NCBI GenBank assembly: GCA_934717675.1
Contig: CAKUYZ010000083.1
Location: forward strand, 1 to 7,746
Direction: 5' to 3'
Origin: an uncultured Bacteroidales bacterium
GTDB lineage: Bacteria; Bacteroidota; Bacteroidia; Bacteroidales; Marinilabiliaceae
Length of the DNA: 7,746 nt
Below are positions 1 to 6,627 of this stretch, piece after piece. A program made the position numbers and the translations under genes. The notes beneath the pieces were generated by a model that was not told where the DNA came from, searched no databases, and saw nothing but the letters and a program-made list of their open reading frames with translations. The number at the start of each line of letters is the position of its first letter. Position 1 is the stretch's first letter.

Positions 1-1537
1 GCGACACCAGCAGTTTGCGCAGCTCTGGTTTGGGCTCATCGGGGTTTATGGCGGCGCCCTGATGCGTCTCCAAGAAGTTGAACACTTGGTGGAGGTCGGC
101 TATGATGTCGGTGTCGGCGGTGAAGAGTCCGTGGTCGGTGTATACGCGCGCCGTCTGTTCGTTAAAGTTTCCCGTGCTGACGTAGGCCACGGATTGGTGG
201 CCGTCCCCGCTGCGCACAATGAGGGCGACCTTGGCGTGCACTTTCAGGCCTGGGATGCTATATATTATTCTTATGCCGGCCTTTTTCATCCTGTCCGCCA
301 TGTTCAGGTTGTTGCGCTCGTCAAATCTGGCCTTGAGTTCCACAAACACCGTCACTTTCTTGTTGGCGGCGGCCGCCGCGATGAGTGAGTTGACAACGGC
401 GGAGTTTGTGGCCACGCGATATTGCGTCACTTTTATCTCGCTCACGTGCGGGTCTTGCGCCGCCTCGTTGATGAGGCGTATCACGTAGTCGAACGACTGG
501 TAGGGGTAGTGGAGCATGAAGTCGCCGCGCTCCACTGTGTCTAGCATCGAGGCGCACACCTGTAGCCGCCTTGGCACCACGTGGCTGCGCGTCAGCAGGC
601 TCTCGCCCCGCTCCACGGGCAGGCGGGAGAGGTCTTGGAGGTTGAGGTATCTGCCGCACACCACCATCTCGCTCTCCGCGAAGTCGAAGTTCTTCTTGAG
701 GCAGTTGAGAGCGTCGTGCGGCATGTGGCCGTCGTGATAGAATCCGGCGGGGATGCCCGTTTTGCGCAACACCAGGTTGTCGCGTATCTCTTCGGCAATG
801 TCGCCTCCCGTGTCTTCGCGAATGCCCAGGTCGGCGTCGCGGGACATTTTTATGCTCCATGCGCCATCCACTTCATAGCCAGGGTAAAGGGCTTGGAGGT
901 TGGCCCTTATTATGTCGTCGGTGAAGACAATGTGGCGCAGCCCGTCCTCTGTTTGCGGCAGCGTCACGAAGCGCGGCAACTCTGTTATGGGGAGTTTCAC
1001 GACAGAGAAGTCGGGGTGGTGAGACACGTTGCCGCGGCGGGAGCGGGCGAAGAGCTTCACAATGAAATATGGCCTGTTGTCTCGCAAGAACACCAGCGTG
1101 CCTTTGCCCAGCAGCACTGGCTGGATGTTGGGTATCACTTCGCGCTCGAAGTAGCTCTGCTTGAAGTCCAGGTGCCTCGGGTCCGACGGCATGTCGCCAA
1201 AATGGAGCATGACGCCCTGGCGCTGCAGCCGCGCGCATATTGTGGACGACACAATGTCAGACGCCTCGCACATTTGGCTGGACACTATGGTGTTGATGCG
1301 TTGGAGCATGGCCGCGGGGTTCGACACCTCGTCCATGTGTGAGCCGCCGTATGCGGCTTTGCGATATTCGGCGACCCTCACCCCGTAGAACTCGTCTAGG
1401 TTCAGGGAGTGGAACGAGACGAAACTGAGGGCCTCGCCAATGCTTATGTCTTCCGCCTTGGCCGACTCCAACACCAGTTTGTCATATGAGAGCCAGCTTA
1501 TGTCGCGGTTGAAATATTTATAGTAGCCTTGGGCCAT
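1..1537 (-). CDS. ppk: Polyphosphate kinase 1, 3' end cut by window edge
   Basis: PPK1 reversibly transfers the terminal phosphate of ATP onto inorganic polyphosphate, usually as a membrane-associated tetramer, and supports phosphate storage and stress survival. The frame is open from an ATG at 1537 to the window edge, giving 512 codons; the E. coli enzyme has 688 residues, so roughly 175 C-terminal residues lie outside. The N-terminal domain shows RDISWLSY (residues 11-18) and NLDEF (46-50), the region with the nucleotide-binding Asn. The catalytic core shows QYRVA with Arg374, ARFDERNN with Arg404, and GLKVHAKVAL with His434; these align one residue off E. coli Arg375, Arg405 and the phosphorylated His435. 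STGNFNEQTARVYTDHGLFTAD follows as two adjacent family motifs. The second conserved His (592 in E. coli) is beyond the edge. The gene is divergent from the AraC-type regulator. Family assignment is certain; completeness of the C-terminus cannot be judged. Confidence 0.96.
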   Translation of the reverse strand, partial: MAQGYYKYFNRDISWLSYDKLVLESAKAEDISIGEALSFVSFHSLNLDEFYGVRVAEYRKAAYGGSHMDEVSNPAAMLQRINTIVSSQMCEASDIVSSTICARLQRQGVMLHFGDMPSDPRHLDFKQSYFEREVIPNIQPVLLGKGTLVFLRDNRPYFIVKLFARSRRGNVSHHPDFSVVKLPITELPRFVTLPQTEDGLRHIVFTDDIIRANLQALYPGYEVDGAWSIKMSRDADLGIREDTGGDIAEEIRDNLVLRKTGIPAGFYHDGHMPHDALNCLKKNFDFAESEMVVCGRYLNLQDLSRLPVERGESLLTRSHVVPRRLQVCASMLDTVERGDFMLHYPYQSFDYVIRLINEAAQDPHVSEIKVTQYRVATNSAVVNSLIAAAAANKKVTVFVELKARFDERNNLNMADRMKKAGIRIIYSIPGLKVHAKVALIVRSGDGHQSVAYVSTGNFNEQTARVYTDHGLFTADTDIIADLHQVFNFLETHQGAAINPDEPKPELRKLLVS

Positions 1538-1716
1538 GCTGATCCGAGTGGTTTGATGATTTGCTCTTAAAGGTAACTATTTTTACACAATAGGGCATCT
1601 GTGACAATTAAATTCTACATTTTTGTCAAATACGTTTTATTTATTCGCTGTTTTATGCATCGTTCTTAATAAAAATATGTTACTTTGCCGATACCAAACC
1701 AATTCAATGCACCAAG
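1538..1716. promoter_or_regulatory. AT-rich divergent spacer between ppk and the AraC-type gene
   Basis: This 179-base stretch is clearly richer in A and T than the flanking genes and must hold the 5' regions of both divergent genes. For the regulator, TTACTTTG at 1680-1687 resembles the Bacteroidota -7 box TAnnTTTG with one mismatch, but no clear TTTG sits 19-21 bases upstream. For ppk, the minus strand reads TACCTTTA at 1575-1568, again one mismatch from the box and again without a good -33 partner. Neither promoter is firm. No open frame of note and no RNA gene were seen here. Confidence 0.5.
1602..1628. repeat. Inverted repeat TGACAA-N15-TTGTCA, possible operator
   Basis: TGACAA at 1602-1607 and TTGTCA at 1623-1628 form a perfect 6-bp dyad with half-site centres 21 bases apart, about two helical turns. 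It sits in the middle of the divergent ppk/regulator spacer, where a dimeric regulator could bind. The arms do not extend further and a 6-bp match in AT-rich DNA can arise by chance, so the operator role is a guess. Confidence 0.25.
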
Positions 1717-2607
1717 ATGAAGAATAACACTATCCAAGCGATGCGCGGCGAGGTTCAAGGTTCTTTCTACGCTGACAAGTACGCCGTCTTTGATGATGCG
1801 TCGCAACTAGCCTCCCTCTCTGGCAGGCGATTAGACTCCATGGTCGTGGTTCTTGTGCGCAGTGGCAACGTGGGTCTCTGCGTAGACGAGAGCGAGTATG
1901 CGCTCGGAGAAGACGATGTCTTCGTCCTCAGCCCCAACGCCGTTCTGGAGCGGGTGGAGGCCAGCGAGGCGGCGCAGGTCATGTGCCTGTGCCTTTCGAT
2001 GGATTTCGTCTCCATGTTCACGGCCGGCGACATCCGGCGTGCCGACGTCGCGCTGCTCATGAGCCGCAAGCCGCTGATTCACTTGTCGCCAAGCTCGGCG
2101 GACAACCTGTCTGGCTGCATATGGCTGATGAAGTGCAAGGCTCTGGAGCCAGAGTCGTTGATTAATGACAGGATCGTCTCCAACTTGGCCAACGCCTCGG
2201 TGTGCGAGTTCGTCTCCGCCTTGGAGCCGGATGCCGAGCAGGTTGGTGGCTACACTTCCGCCGACGCCATTTTTCGCCGTTTCCTGACCCTCTTGGACGG
2301 CCAGAGGCCCAGGTGTCGCCGCGTTGACGAGTATGCACACGACTTGAGCATAACGCCCAAGTACCTGTCGTCAATCTGCAAGCGCAAGAGCGGCATGACG
2401 GCCATCCAGGTGATCAACAAGGCCGTGTTGCGAGACATTGTCGATGCCTTGCGAGACGACACCAAGAGCGTCCGGCAAGTGGCGCAAGAGTTGGGTTTCC
2501 CCAACCAGTCTTTCTTCGGGACTTTCCTCAAGAAGCACATTGGCCTCTCGCCACTGCAGTATCGTAGCCAAAGGATTGGCCGCATTGGCAACGCCGTGGC
2601 CCGATAA
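1717..2607 (+). CDS. AraC/XylS-family transcriptional regulator
   Basis: A 296-residue cytoplasmic DNA-binding protein. The C-terminal domain (about 203-285) is a typical AraC double helix-turn-helix: the first unit runs from VDEYAHDLSITPKYLSSICKR with its recognition helix near 213-222, and the second carries SVRQVAQELGFPNQSFFGTF followed by the family signature GLSPLQYR. The N-terminal part (about 15-180) is mostly short beta-like stretches such as SMVVVLVRSGNVGLCV and EDDVFVLSPNA, consistent with the cupin-like ligand-sensing domain of AraC proteins, although I see no specific ligand motif. Length is normal for the family. The ATG at 1717 precedes KNNTIQ; a second in-frame ATG at 1741 is possible and would cost eight residues, and neither has a strong Shine-Dalgarno. 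The gene is monocistronic, divergent from ppk, convergent with the esterase gene, and closed by a strong terminator. Its targets are unknown; ppk, its own promoter, or the esterase are candidates by position only. Confidence 0.93.
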   Translation: MKNNTIQAMRGEVQGSFYADKYAVFDDASQLASLSGRRLDSMVVVLVRSGNVGLCVDESEYALGEDDVFVLSPNAVLERVEASEAAQVMCLCLSMDFVSMFTAGDIRRADVALLMSRKPLIHLSPSSADNLSGCIWLMKCKALEPESLINDRIVSNLANASVCEFVSALEPDAEQVGGYTSADAIFRRFLTLLDGQRPRCRRVDEYAHDLSITPKYLSSICKRKSGMTAIQVINKAVLRDIVDALRDDTKSVRQVAQELGFPNQSFFGTFLKKHIGLSPLQYRSQRIGRIGNAVAR

Positions 2608-2629
2608 GGGTAGGGCGGGAGAATGAGTA

Positions 2630-2671
2630 AAGGCGCGCCCCGTGTCTCGCGGGGCGCGCCTTCTTTTTCTT
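2630..2671 (+). terminator. Rho-independent terminator of the AraC-type gene
   Basis: A perfect 13-bp stem pairs 2630-2642 with 2650-2662 around a 7-base loop, and the plus strand continues into a T-rich tract (CTTTTTCTT). It begins 22 bases after the regulator stop codon. On the minus strand the stem is followed only by TTTA-like sequence (its outer A-T pairs), so it should mainly stop plus-strand transcription, though it may also weakly end the convergent esterase transcript that stops at 2688. Each stem arm contains the palindrome GGCGCGCC. Confidence 0.88.
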
Positions 2672-2687
2672 GCGTCTCTTCTCGGCG

Positions 2688-4262
2688 TCACTCTATTGTG
2701 TCCACATCAAACGTCATGTTGGACACAATGAACGGCGTGGCGGGCAGTGTGATTGACGAGCCTATATATAGGCGGACGTACAGCGTCTCGTATGGCTTCA
2801 AGACAATGCCCGTGTAGAACGTGTCGGTCTTGAAAAAACCGTGAGGCTCGGTCTCGTCAATGCCGCGTTGCCCAATGTCTTTGCTGCGGAAAAAGTCCGT
2901 GCCAAGAGAGCATAGGGTCTTGTAGGTGTGCTCCGAGCTTGACGATATTGACATCTTGCCAATTCTCAACGTGTTCTCGCCATTGTTTATGCGCAGTTGG
3001 ATGTAGCTCCCGTAGTCGGGCTCAGCGGTCCATGCGCCTCTCATGGGCAGAAATCCGCCATTGCCTGTCAACTCCAGTCCCCTGGCCGAGGCCAGACGCG
3101 CCGCCATTGTCGTGGTCTCCAGTGGCTTTGCCACATCGGCCCACGCTATTTGCGACGTTTTGTGGCGCGACGCCACCCGCCCGCGCCCCTCAACCATTAT
3201 GCTCACCGTGGCGTCCGGGGTGCTTATTTTCAGTTTCGAGGCCTCTGTCACATTGCTTTTGGGGGCATAGCACACAAAGACTGACGCAGTGGAGTTGGTG
3301 TATATGTTCAAGGTGTCTTGCAGGGCGGAGTTGGCGTCTCGCGCCAACTTGAAGCCAGACGTGGCCTCGATGGAGATTGTCTTGTGGTGTGTGAGGAATT
3401 TGGGCTGCAGGGTAGATACGCCGAACAGGTCAACAATGTCCAGGGCCTCGCGCGCCGTGTCTCCCACAAAGACGTCGCCAAAGTCAATGGCCTGGCGAGA
3501 CACAATGATGGCGGGGTGGCGCATCTCCTTGTCACAAAGCCCCATGGTGTCCAGGGCCTCGGCCACGGCCATGGCGAACACAGCCGCGCCTTTTGCGCTC
3601 GTGTGGGTGTTGTCTCCCCTCACATACAGTTGCTCTTTCGATCCCACTATGCCATATGCCTCAATTATCTGCTTGCTCTTGGCGCATAGGTCTATGCTGT
3701 TGGCTCCCGTGCTGTCGGCCACGTGCTTCGCCGCCGCGGCGAAGTCGAGGGTCGTGTCGCGCGCTGTCTTGCCAAAGTTGTGCAGGCCGCGGAGCGACAC
3801 CGTGTTACCGTCAAACAGCCTCCGTGCCGTGGGCGTGACCACCACGGGGGTGGCTCCGGCCTGCCGCGTCTCGTCAACAAACAGGCTCAAATAGTGGCAA
3901 TATGTGTCCCACGGCGATGACGGGTGCGGAGTGTCGGCGTTGCCTGGCGTCATTCGCTCGTCATTGTGGCCAAACTGGATTAGCACAATGTCTCCGGGGT
4001 TTATCTCCTTGCGGGCGGACTTCCAGCTGCCATCGGTATAAAAGCCGCAAGAGCTCCGTCCGGGCTTGGCGTGGTTCACCACGGTCACGCCGTCGGGGGT
4101 CATCTGGCCGAGCATCTGGCCCCACCCACACGTTTGGGTCGTGTTGGCGTCATAGTCCGCCACGGTGGAGTCGCCTATGACGTGTACGCACGGCAGATCC
4201 GCCCCGCACCCGCAAAAGGTGAGGCTCAAGAAGCTGACTGCGTATTTTGCATAGGTTTTCAT
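2688..4262 (-). CDS. Secreted SGNH/GDSL esterase, rhamnogalacturonan acetylesterase-like, multidomain
   Basis: A predicted exported carbohydrate esterase of 524 residues. The first ~20 residues are a signal sequence (MKTYAKYAVSFLSLTFCGCG); Cys17 or Cys19 might be lipidated, but neither sits in a canonical lipobox. The SGNH domain (about 24-235) has all four blocks: VIGDSTV with catalytic Ser32, a Gly68 near GRSS, FGHND with Asn100, and DNTH with Asp217 and His220. The GDST start, the GHND block and the DxTH end are typical of rhamnogalacturonan acetylesterases (CE12), which remove acetyl groups from pectin; a xylan or other glycan acetylesterase is possible. Residues ~248-370 look like an Ig-like fold (IDFGDVFVGDTA), and the remainder is a beta-rich region I cannot name. 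There is no obvious type IX secretion tail. The start is placed at 4262, not the in-frame codon at 4319, because a promoter box lies at 4297-4304, an AAGGAG precedes it, and the signal peptide then begins the protein. It appears monocistronic, with no SusC/D partner in view. Confidence 0.88.
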   Translation of the reverse strand: MKTYAKYAVSFLSLTFCGCGADLPCVHVIGDSTVADYDANTTQTCGWGQMLGQMTPDGVTVVNHAKPGRSSCGFYTDGSWKSARKEINPGDIVLIQFGHNDERMTPGNADTPHPSSPWDTYCHYLSLFVDETRQAGATPVVVTPTARRLFDGNTVSLRGLHNFGKTARDTTLDFAAAAKHVADSTGANSIDLCAKSKQIIEAYGIVGSKEQLYVRGDNTHTSAKGAAVFAMAVAEALDTMGLCDKEMRHPAIIVSRQAIDFGDVFVGDTAREALDIVDLFGVSTLQPKFLTHHKTISIEATSGFKLARDANSALQDTLNIYTNSTASVFVCYAPKSNVTEASKLKISTPDATVSIMVEGRGRVASRHKTSQIAWADVAKPLETTTMAARLASARGLELTGNGGFLPMRGAWTAEPDYGSYIQLRINNGENTLRIGKMSISSSSEHTYKTLCSLGTDFFRSKDIGQRGIDETEPHGFFKTDTFYTGIVLKPYETLYVRLYIGSSITLPATPFIVSNMTFDVDTIE

Positions 4263-4275
4263 GTGAAAATGGACG

Positions 4276-4281
4276 CTCCTT
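4276..4281 (-). promoter_or_regulatory. Shine-Dalgarno-like AAGGAG before the esterase start
   Basis: The minus strand reads AAGGAG ending 13 bases before the ATG at 4262. The spacing is longer than ideal, but it is one of the few purine-rich sites of this kind in the window and supports the downstream start over the one at 4319. Confidence 0.4.
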
Positions 4282-4296
4282 ACTGGCAAAGCAGAG

Positions 4297-4304
4297 CAAA
4301 TATA
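4297..4304 (-). promoter_or_regulatory. Bacteroidota-type -7 box for the esterase gene
   Basis: The minus strand carries TATATTTG, an exact match to the TAnnTTTG box used by the Bacteroidota primary sigma factor. No TTTG is found at the expected 19-21 bases upstream, so this may be a weak or activator-dependent promoter. Transcription would begin near 4290, leaving a leader of about 30 bases. Confidence 0.55.
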
Positions 4305-4363
4305 GCATTTTTTGCACAATATGCCCGCAGTCAGGCCGTTAATATGGCGGCAGGCAATGGCGG

Positions 4364-4400
4364 AAAAAAGCGAGGGCGCGATGGCAAAGCCACCGCGCCC
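4364..4400 (-). terminator. Rho-independent terminator downstream of fabG
   Basis: Bases 4374-4385 pair with 4389-4400 in a 12-bp stem with a single A-C mismatch and a three-base loop. Reading the minus strand, the stem is followed by CTCGC and a run of six T (4369-4364). It lies 31 bases after the fabG stop codon and separates fabG from the esterase promoter. On the plus strand a run of seven T follows at a distance of about ten bases, so some bidirectional activity is possible. Confidence 0.8.
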
Positions 4401-4431
4401 CCAACTATTAGTTTTTTTACCCTTATGCCAA

Positions 4432-5178
4432 TTACATGTTCATGCCGCCGTCTACCTGGATGACTTGGCCAGACACGTAGGAAGACATGTCGGAAGCCAG
4501 GAAGAGCGCCACGTTGGCAATGTCTTCCGGCGTGCCGCCACGGTGCAAGGGGATCTTGTCATACCAGCCCTTCTTGACGTCCTCTGGCAGCTGATCCGTC
4601 ATGGCCGTGATGATGAAGCCCGGGGCTATGGCGTTGGCCCTGATGCCGCGCTTGCCCATCTCTTGCGCAATGGACTTGGCCAGGCCAATCATGCCAGCCT
4701 TGGAGGCGGAGTAGTTGCACTGGCCGGCGTTGCCGTGGACGCCAACGACTGAGCTCATGTTTATGATGCTGCCTTTGCGCTGCTTGCTCATGATGGGGAT
4801 GACGGCGTGGATGAAGTTGAATGCCGACTTCAGGTTGACGGTCAAGACGGCGTCCCACTGTGTCTCGGTCATCTTCAGCATCAGCCCGTCTTTGGTGATG
4901 CCGGCGTTGTTCACCAGCACGTCAATAGAGCCGAAGTCTGCCAAGATCTGGTTGACGACGGCGTGCGTCTGCTCAAAGAGCGCGGCGTTAGACGCGTAGC
5001 CCTTGACCTTTACGCCCAGAGCCGCAATCTCGGCCTCCGTCTCTTTGGCTGCGTCGTTAATCTCAAGGTCTGTGAATGCTATGTTTGCGCCCTGCTCCGC
5101 GAAGCGTACGGCAAGGGCCTTGCCTATGCCGCGTGCGGCTCCCGTGATGAGGGCCGTCTTCCCTTCAAGAAGTTTCAT
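4432..5178 (-). CDS. fabG: 3-oxoacyl-[acyl-carrier-protein] reductase FabG
   Basis: A 248-residue short-chain dehydrogenase/reductase that reduces 3-oxoacyl-ACP to 3-hydroxyacyl-ACP with NADPH in the fatty-acid elongation cycle, in the cytosol and normally as a tetramer. The Rossmann motif TGAARGIG is at 12-19, NNAG at 90-93, Asn115 in the VNLKS helix, and the catalytic Ser143, Tyr156 and Lys160 (YSASK) have the same Ser-Tyr spacing of 13 as E. coli FabG. APGFI (~185-189), EDIANVALFLASD and the terminal SGQVIQVDGG are also family-typical, and length is normal. At 62-64 it reads ASN where many family members have an Asp-containing DVT/DVS motif near the adenine. The ATG at 5178 lies in an A-rich context without Shine-Dalgarno. 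It has its own promoter and terminator, so it is likely a single-gene transcript outside the usual fab cluster. Another SDR substrate is possible, but the resemblance to housekeeping FabG is strong. Confidence 0.93.
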   Translation of the reverse strand: MKLLEGKTALITGAARGIGKALAVRFAEQGANIAFTDLEINDAAKETEAEIAALGVKVKGYASNAALFEQTHAVVNQILADFGSIDVLVNNAGITKDGLMLKMTETQWDAVLTVNLKSAFNFIHAVIPIMSKQRKGSIINMSSVVGVHGNAGQCNYSASKAGMIGLAKSIAQEMGKRGIRANAIAPGFIITAMTDQLPEDVKKGWYDKIPLHRGGTPEDIANVALFLASDMSSYVSGQVIQVDGGMNM

Positions 5179-5208
5179 TTTTCTAGCTTATTGGAAATTA
5201 TATTTGCG

Positions 5209-5239
5209 CAAAGTTATCTCTTTGGGCAATGAAATCAAA
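5209..5239 (-). promoter_or_regulatory. Bacteroidota promoter for fabG
   Basis: On the minus strand TTTG (5239-5236) is followed after 19 bases by TAACTTTG (5216-5209), an exact fit to the phylum's -33/-7 consensus. Transcription should begin near 5203, about 25 bases before the fabG ATG. The -33 TTTG overlaps the final codons and stop of the sirtuin gene, so the two genes are packed tightly but fabG can be expressed independently. Confidence 0.78.
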
Positions 5240-6014
5240 GTCTAAGCCCTTCGTCTTTGAGGGCGGCCTCCAGCTCCGTGAACGCCTCCACCGCGCTCTG
5301 CCCTATGAAGATGTCGGAGTAGCTGTCCGTTATTTGCGATTTCGTGGGGTTCACCTCCACCACTTTCCCGCCGTTCTCGTGAACCAGGATGGGTATCATG
5401 CCTGCGGGCATCACCACGCCCGATGTGCCGACCACAATGCACAAGTCCGCTTTCTTCGCCATGTCGAAACTGGCTGTGAGGGCGGCTTCGGGAATGCCTT
5501 CGCCAAAGAAGACGAAGTCCGGTTTGAGGATTCCCCCGCACTCGTGGCACCGCGGCGGCTCTTCGGCCAAGTTCACTTCGCCGCTGCCATATCGCCTCCC
5601 GCACTTGGTGCAGGTCACTGTGGCCGTGGTGCCGTGGAACTCTATCACGTCGCGGGAGCCAGCTTTCTGGTGCAGGCCGTCAATATTTTGGGTCACAATG
5701 GCTTCCAGCCTACCGGCTTTTTCCAGCTCGGCCAATACGATGTGCGCTTTGTTGGGTCTTATGTCTTTCTCGCGCATAAAGTCATAGAAGCAGGCCTTTA
5801 TCGTCTTCCACGATTTTTTCGGGTTCGACGTGAAGTTCTCTATGTCAATGTCGTTGGGGTCGTATTTGCTCCATATGCTGTTCCCGTCTCCCCTGAACGT
5901 CGGCACCCCGCTCTCTAGCGATATGCCTGCGCCCGTAAACGCCATGGCGCGCTTGGCGTTTGCTATGAGGCGCGCGGCTTCACGGACTTCTTTGCTTGGT
6001 GTGTTCATTGCCAT
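5235..6014 (-). CDS. NAD-dependent protein deacylase, Sir2 (sirtuin) family
   Basis: A 259-residue cytosolic sirtuin that removes acyl groups from protein lysines while consuming NAD+ and releasing nicotinamide and O-acyl-ADP-ribose. Seen in order: TGAGISLESGVPTFRG (27-42, NAD binding), TQNIDGLH (108-115), FHG with catalytic His127, a Cys4 zinc site (Cys135, Cys138, Cys156, Cys159), KPDFVFFGE (164-172), VVGTSGVVMPAG, and VEVNP. Residues 76-81 read FYDFMR; the CobB/SIRT5 desuccinylase signature is YxxR, and here Arg is one position late, so acyl preference is open. The start is placed at 6014 (MAMNTPSKE); a start six bases later is equally plausible. The open frame extends to 6092, but that would overlap the upstream nitroreductase gene and adds an Arg-rich stretch atypical of the family. 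It follows the nitroreductase by 19 bases and is probably cotranscribed with it. Often called cobB or npdA; I leave the symbol open. Confidence 0.94.
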   Translation of the reverse strand: MAMNTPSKEVREAARLIANAKRAMAFTGAGISLESGVPTFRGDGNSIWSKYDPNDIDIENFTSNPKKSWKTIKACFYDFMREKDIRPNKAHIVLAELEKAGRLEAIVTQNIDGLHQKAGSRDVIEFHGTTATVTCTKCGRRYGSGEVNLAEEPPRCHECGGILKPDFVFFGEGIPEAALTASFDMAKKADLCIVVGTSGVVMPAGMIPILVHENGGKVVEVNPTKSQITDSYSDIFIGQSAVEAFTELEAALKDEGLRL

Positions 6015-6033
6015 CTTCGGGGTTAAGTCTCGG

Positions 6034-6546
6034 TCAGGCGAAAGAGTATGTCTCCTGCGCCGTTTTACGGCTCTTGGGTTTTGTTGGCTCATCGGCCGCC
6101 GCGTAGCCTATGGGCAGCAGAGCCACGGGTTCCTCGTCTGCCGTCAGGTTGAGGGCTTTGCGGGCAGCTGCGGGGTCGAAGTTGCACACCCAGCACGTCC
6201 CCAGCCCCAGCTCCGTGGCGCGCAGCGTCATGTGATCCGTGGCAATGGCCACGTCAATGTCGGCGTGATCTTTGCCGTCATACCCTCTGTGCCAGCTCTT
6301 TGCGTGGTTGGCCACGACCACGATTATGGCGGGCGCCGTCTTGAACCACTCCCTGTCATACGAGGCTTGGAGCTGGCTCATCAGGTGCGGCGTGGTGGCG
6401 CATATCAGTCTGAATGGCTGCTTGTTCACGGCCGTAGGGGCCAGCCGCGCGGCCTCCATCACCTTTATCAGGTCTTTTTTGTCCGGCATCTTGTCGCAAT
6501 ATTTGCGCACGGAGTGCCTCTTCTCAATGGCTTCCAGAACGTCCAT
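6034..6546 (-). CDS. FMN-dependent nitroreductase family protein
   Basis: A 170-residue single-domain flavoenzyme of the NfsB/NADH-dehydrogenase-like nitroreductase superfamily, which reduces nitroaromatics, quinones or other acceptors with NAD(P)H; the physiological substrate cannot be read from sequence. The N-terminal RHSVRKY (10-16) is the phosphate-binding RxSxR motif for FMN, APTAVNKQPFRLI is the APSAxNxQPW-type flavin motif, and ELGLGTCWVCNF is the conserved segment near the dimer interface. At 170 residues it is at the short end of the family, similar to other anaerobe members. The start at 6546 (MDVLEAIEKRHS) is preferred: AAGGA lies seven bases upstream and family members begin at this point. 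In-frame ATG 6615 and TTG 6628-6630 would add a basic, low-conservation tail, and the TTG lies within the -7 box. First gene of a probable two-gene unit with the sirtuin. Confidence 0.92.
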   Translation of the reverse strand: MDVLEAIEKRHSVRKYCDKMPDKKDLIKVMEAARLAPTAVNKQPFRLICATTPHLMSQLQASYDREWFKTAPAIIVVVANHAKSWHRGYDGKDHADIDVAIATDHMTLRATELGLGTCWVCNFDPAAARKALNLTADEEPVALLPIGYAAADEPTKPKSRKTAQETYSFA

Positions 6547-6578
6547 CTTTTCCTTGTCTTGTTTGGCGTGGCCGGCGC

Positions 6579-6613
6579 GCGGCTGTCGCCCACCTTTCTT
6601 TGTGGCGAGCCGC
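6579..6613 (-). other. Hairpin in the nitroreductase mRNA leader
   Basis: Bases 6579-6593 can pair with 6602-6613 to form about twelve base pairs with a two-base and a one-base bulge around an eight-base loop. It lies between the promoter at 6628-6659 and the start codon at 6546. No T-run follows on the minus strand, so it is not an intrinsic terminator. It may stabilise the message or tune translation; it may also just reflect the GC-rich local composition. Confidence 0.35.
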
Positions 6614-6627
6614 ATAGGGGCCGGTGG

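Noticed and set aside
581..1342. 253-codon plus-strand open frame opposite ppk
   Set aside because: It is antisense to a PPK1 frame with all core catalytic residues; the translation is His/Val-rich with no recognisable motif, as expected for a GC-rich shadow frame.
3289..3894. 201-codon plus-strand open frame opposite the esterase
   Set aside because: Shadow of the SGNH coding frame, low-complexity Ser/Ala/Arg composition, no promoter or family motif.
4263..4319. Upstream extension of the esterase to 4319
   Set aside because: It would bury the TATATTTG box and place 19 residues ahead of an otherwise N-terminal signal sequence.
5229..5918. Long plus-strand frame opposite the sirtuin
   Set aside because: Antisense to a complete sirtuin with intact catalytic and zinc-binding residues; no domain recognised in the translation.
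6015..6092. Upstream extension of the sirtuin
   Set aside because: It would overlap the nitroreductase 3' end by 59 bases and add an Arg-rich stretch not seen in sirtuins; ATG 6014 or 6008 fits better.
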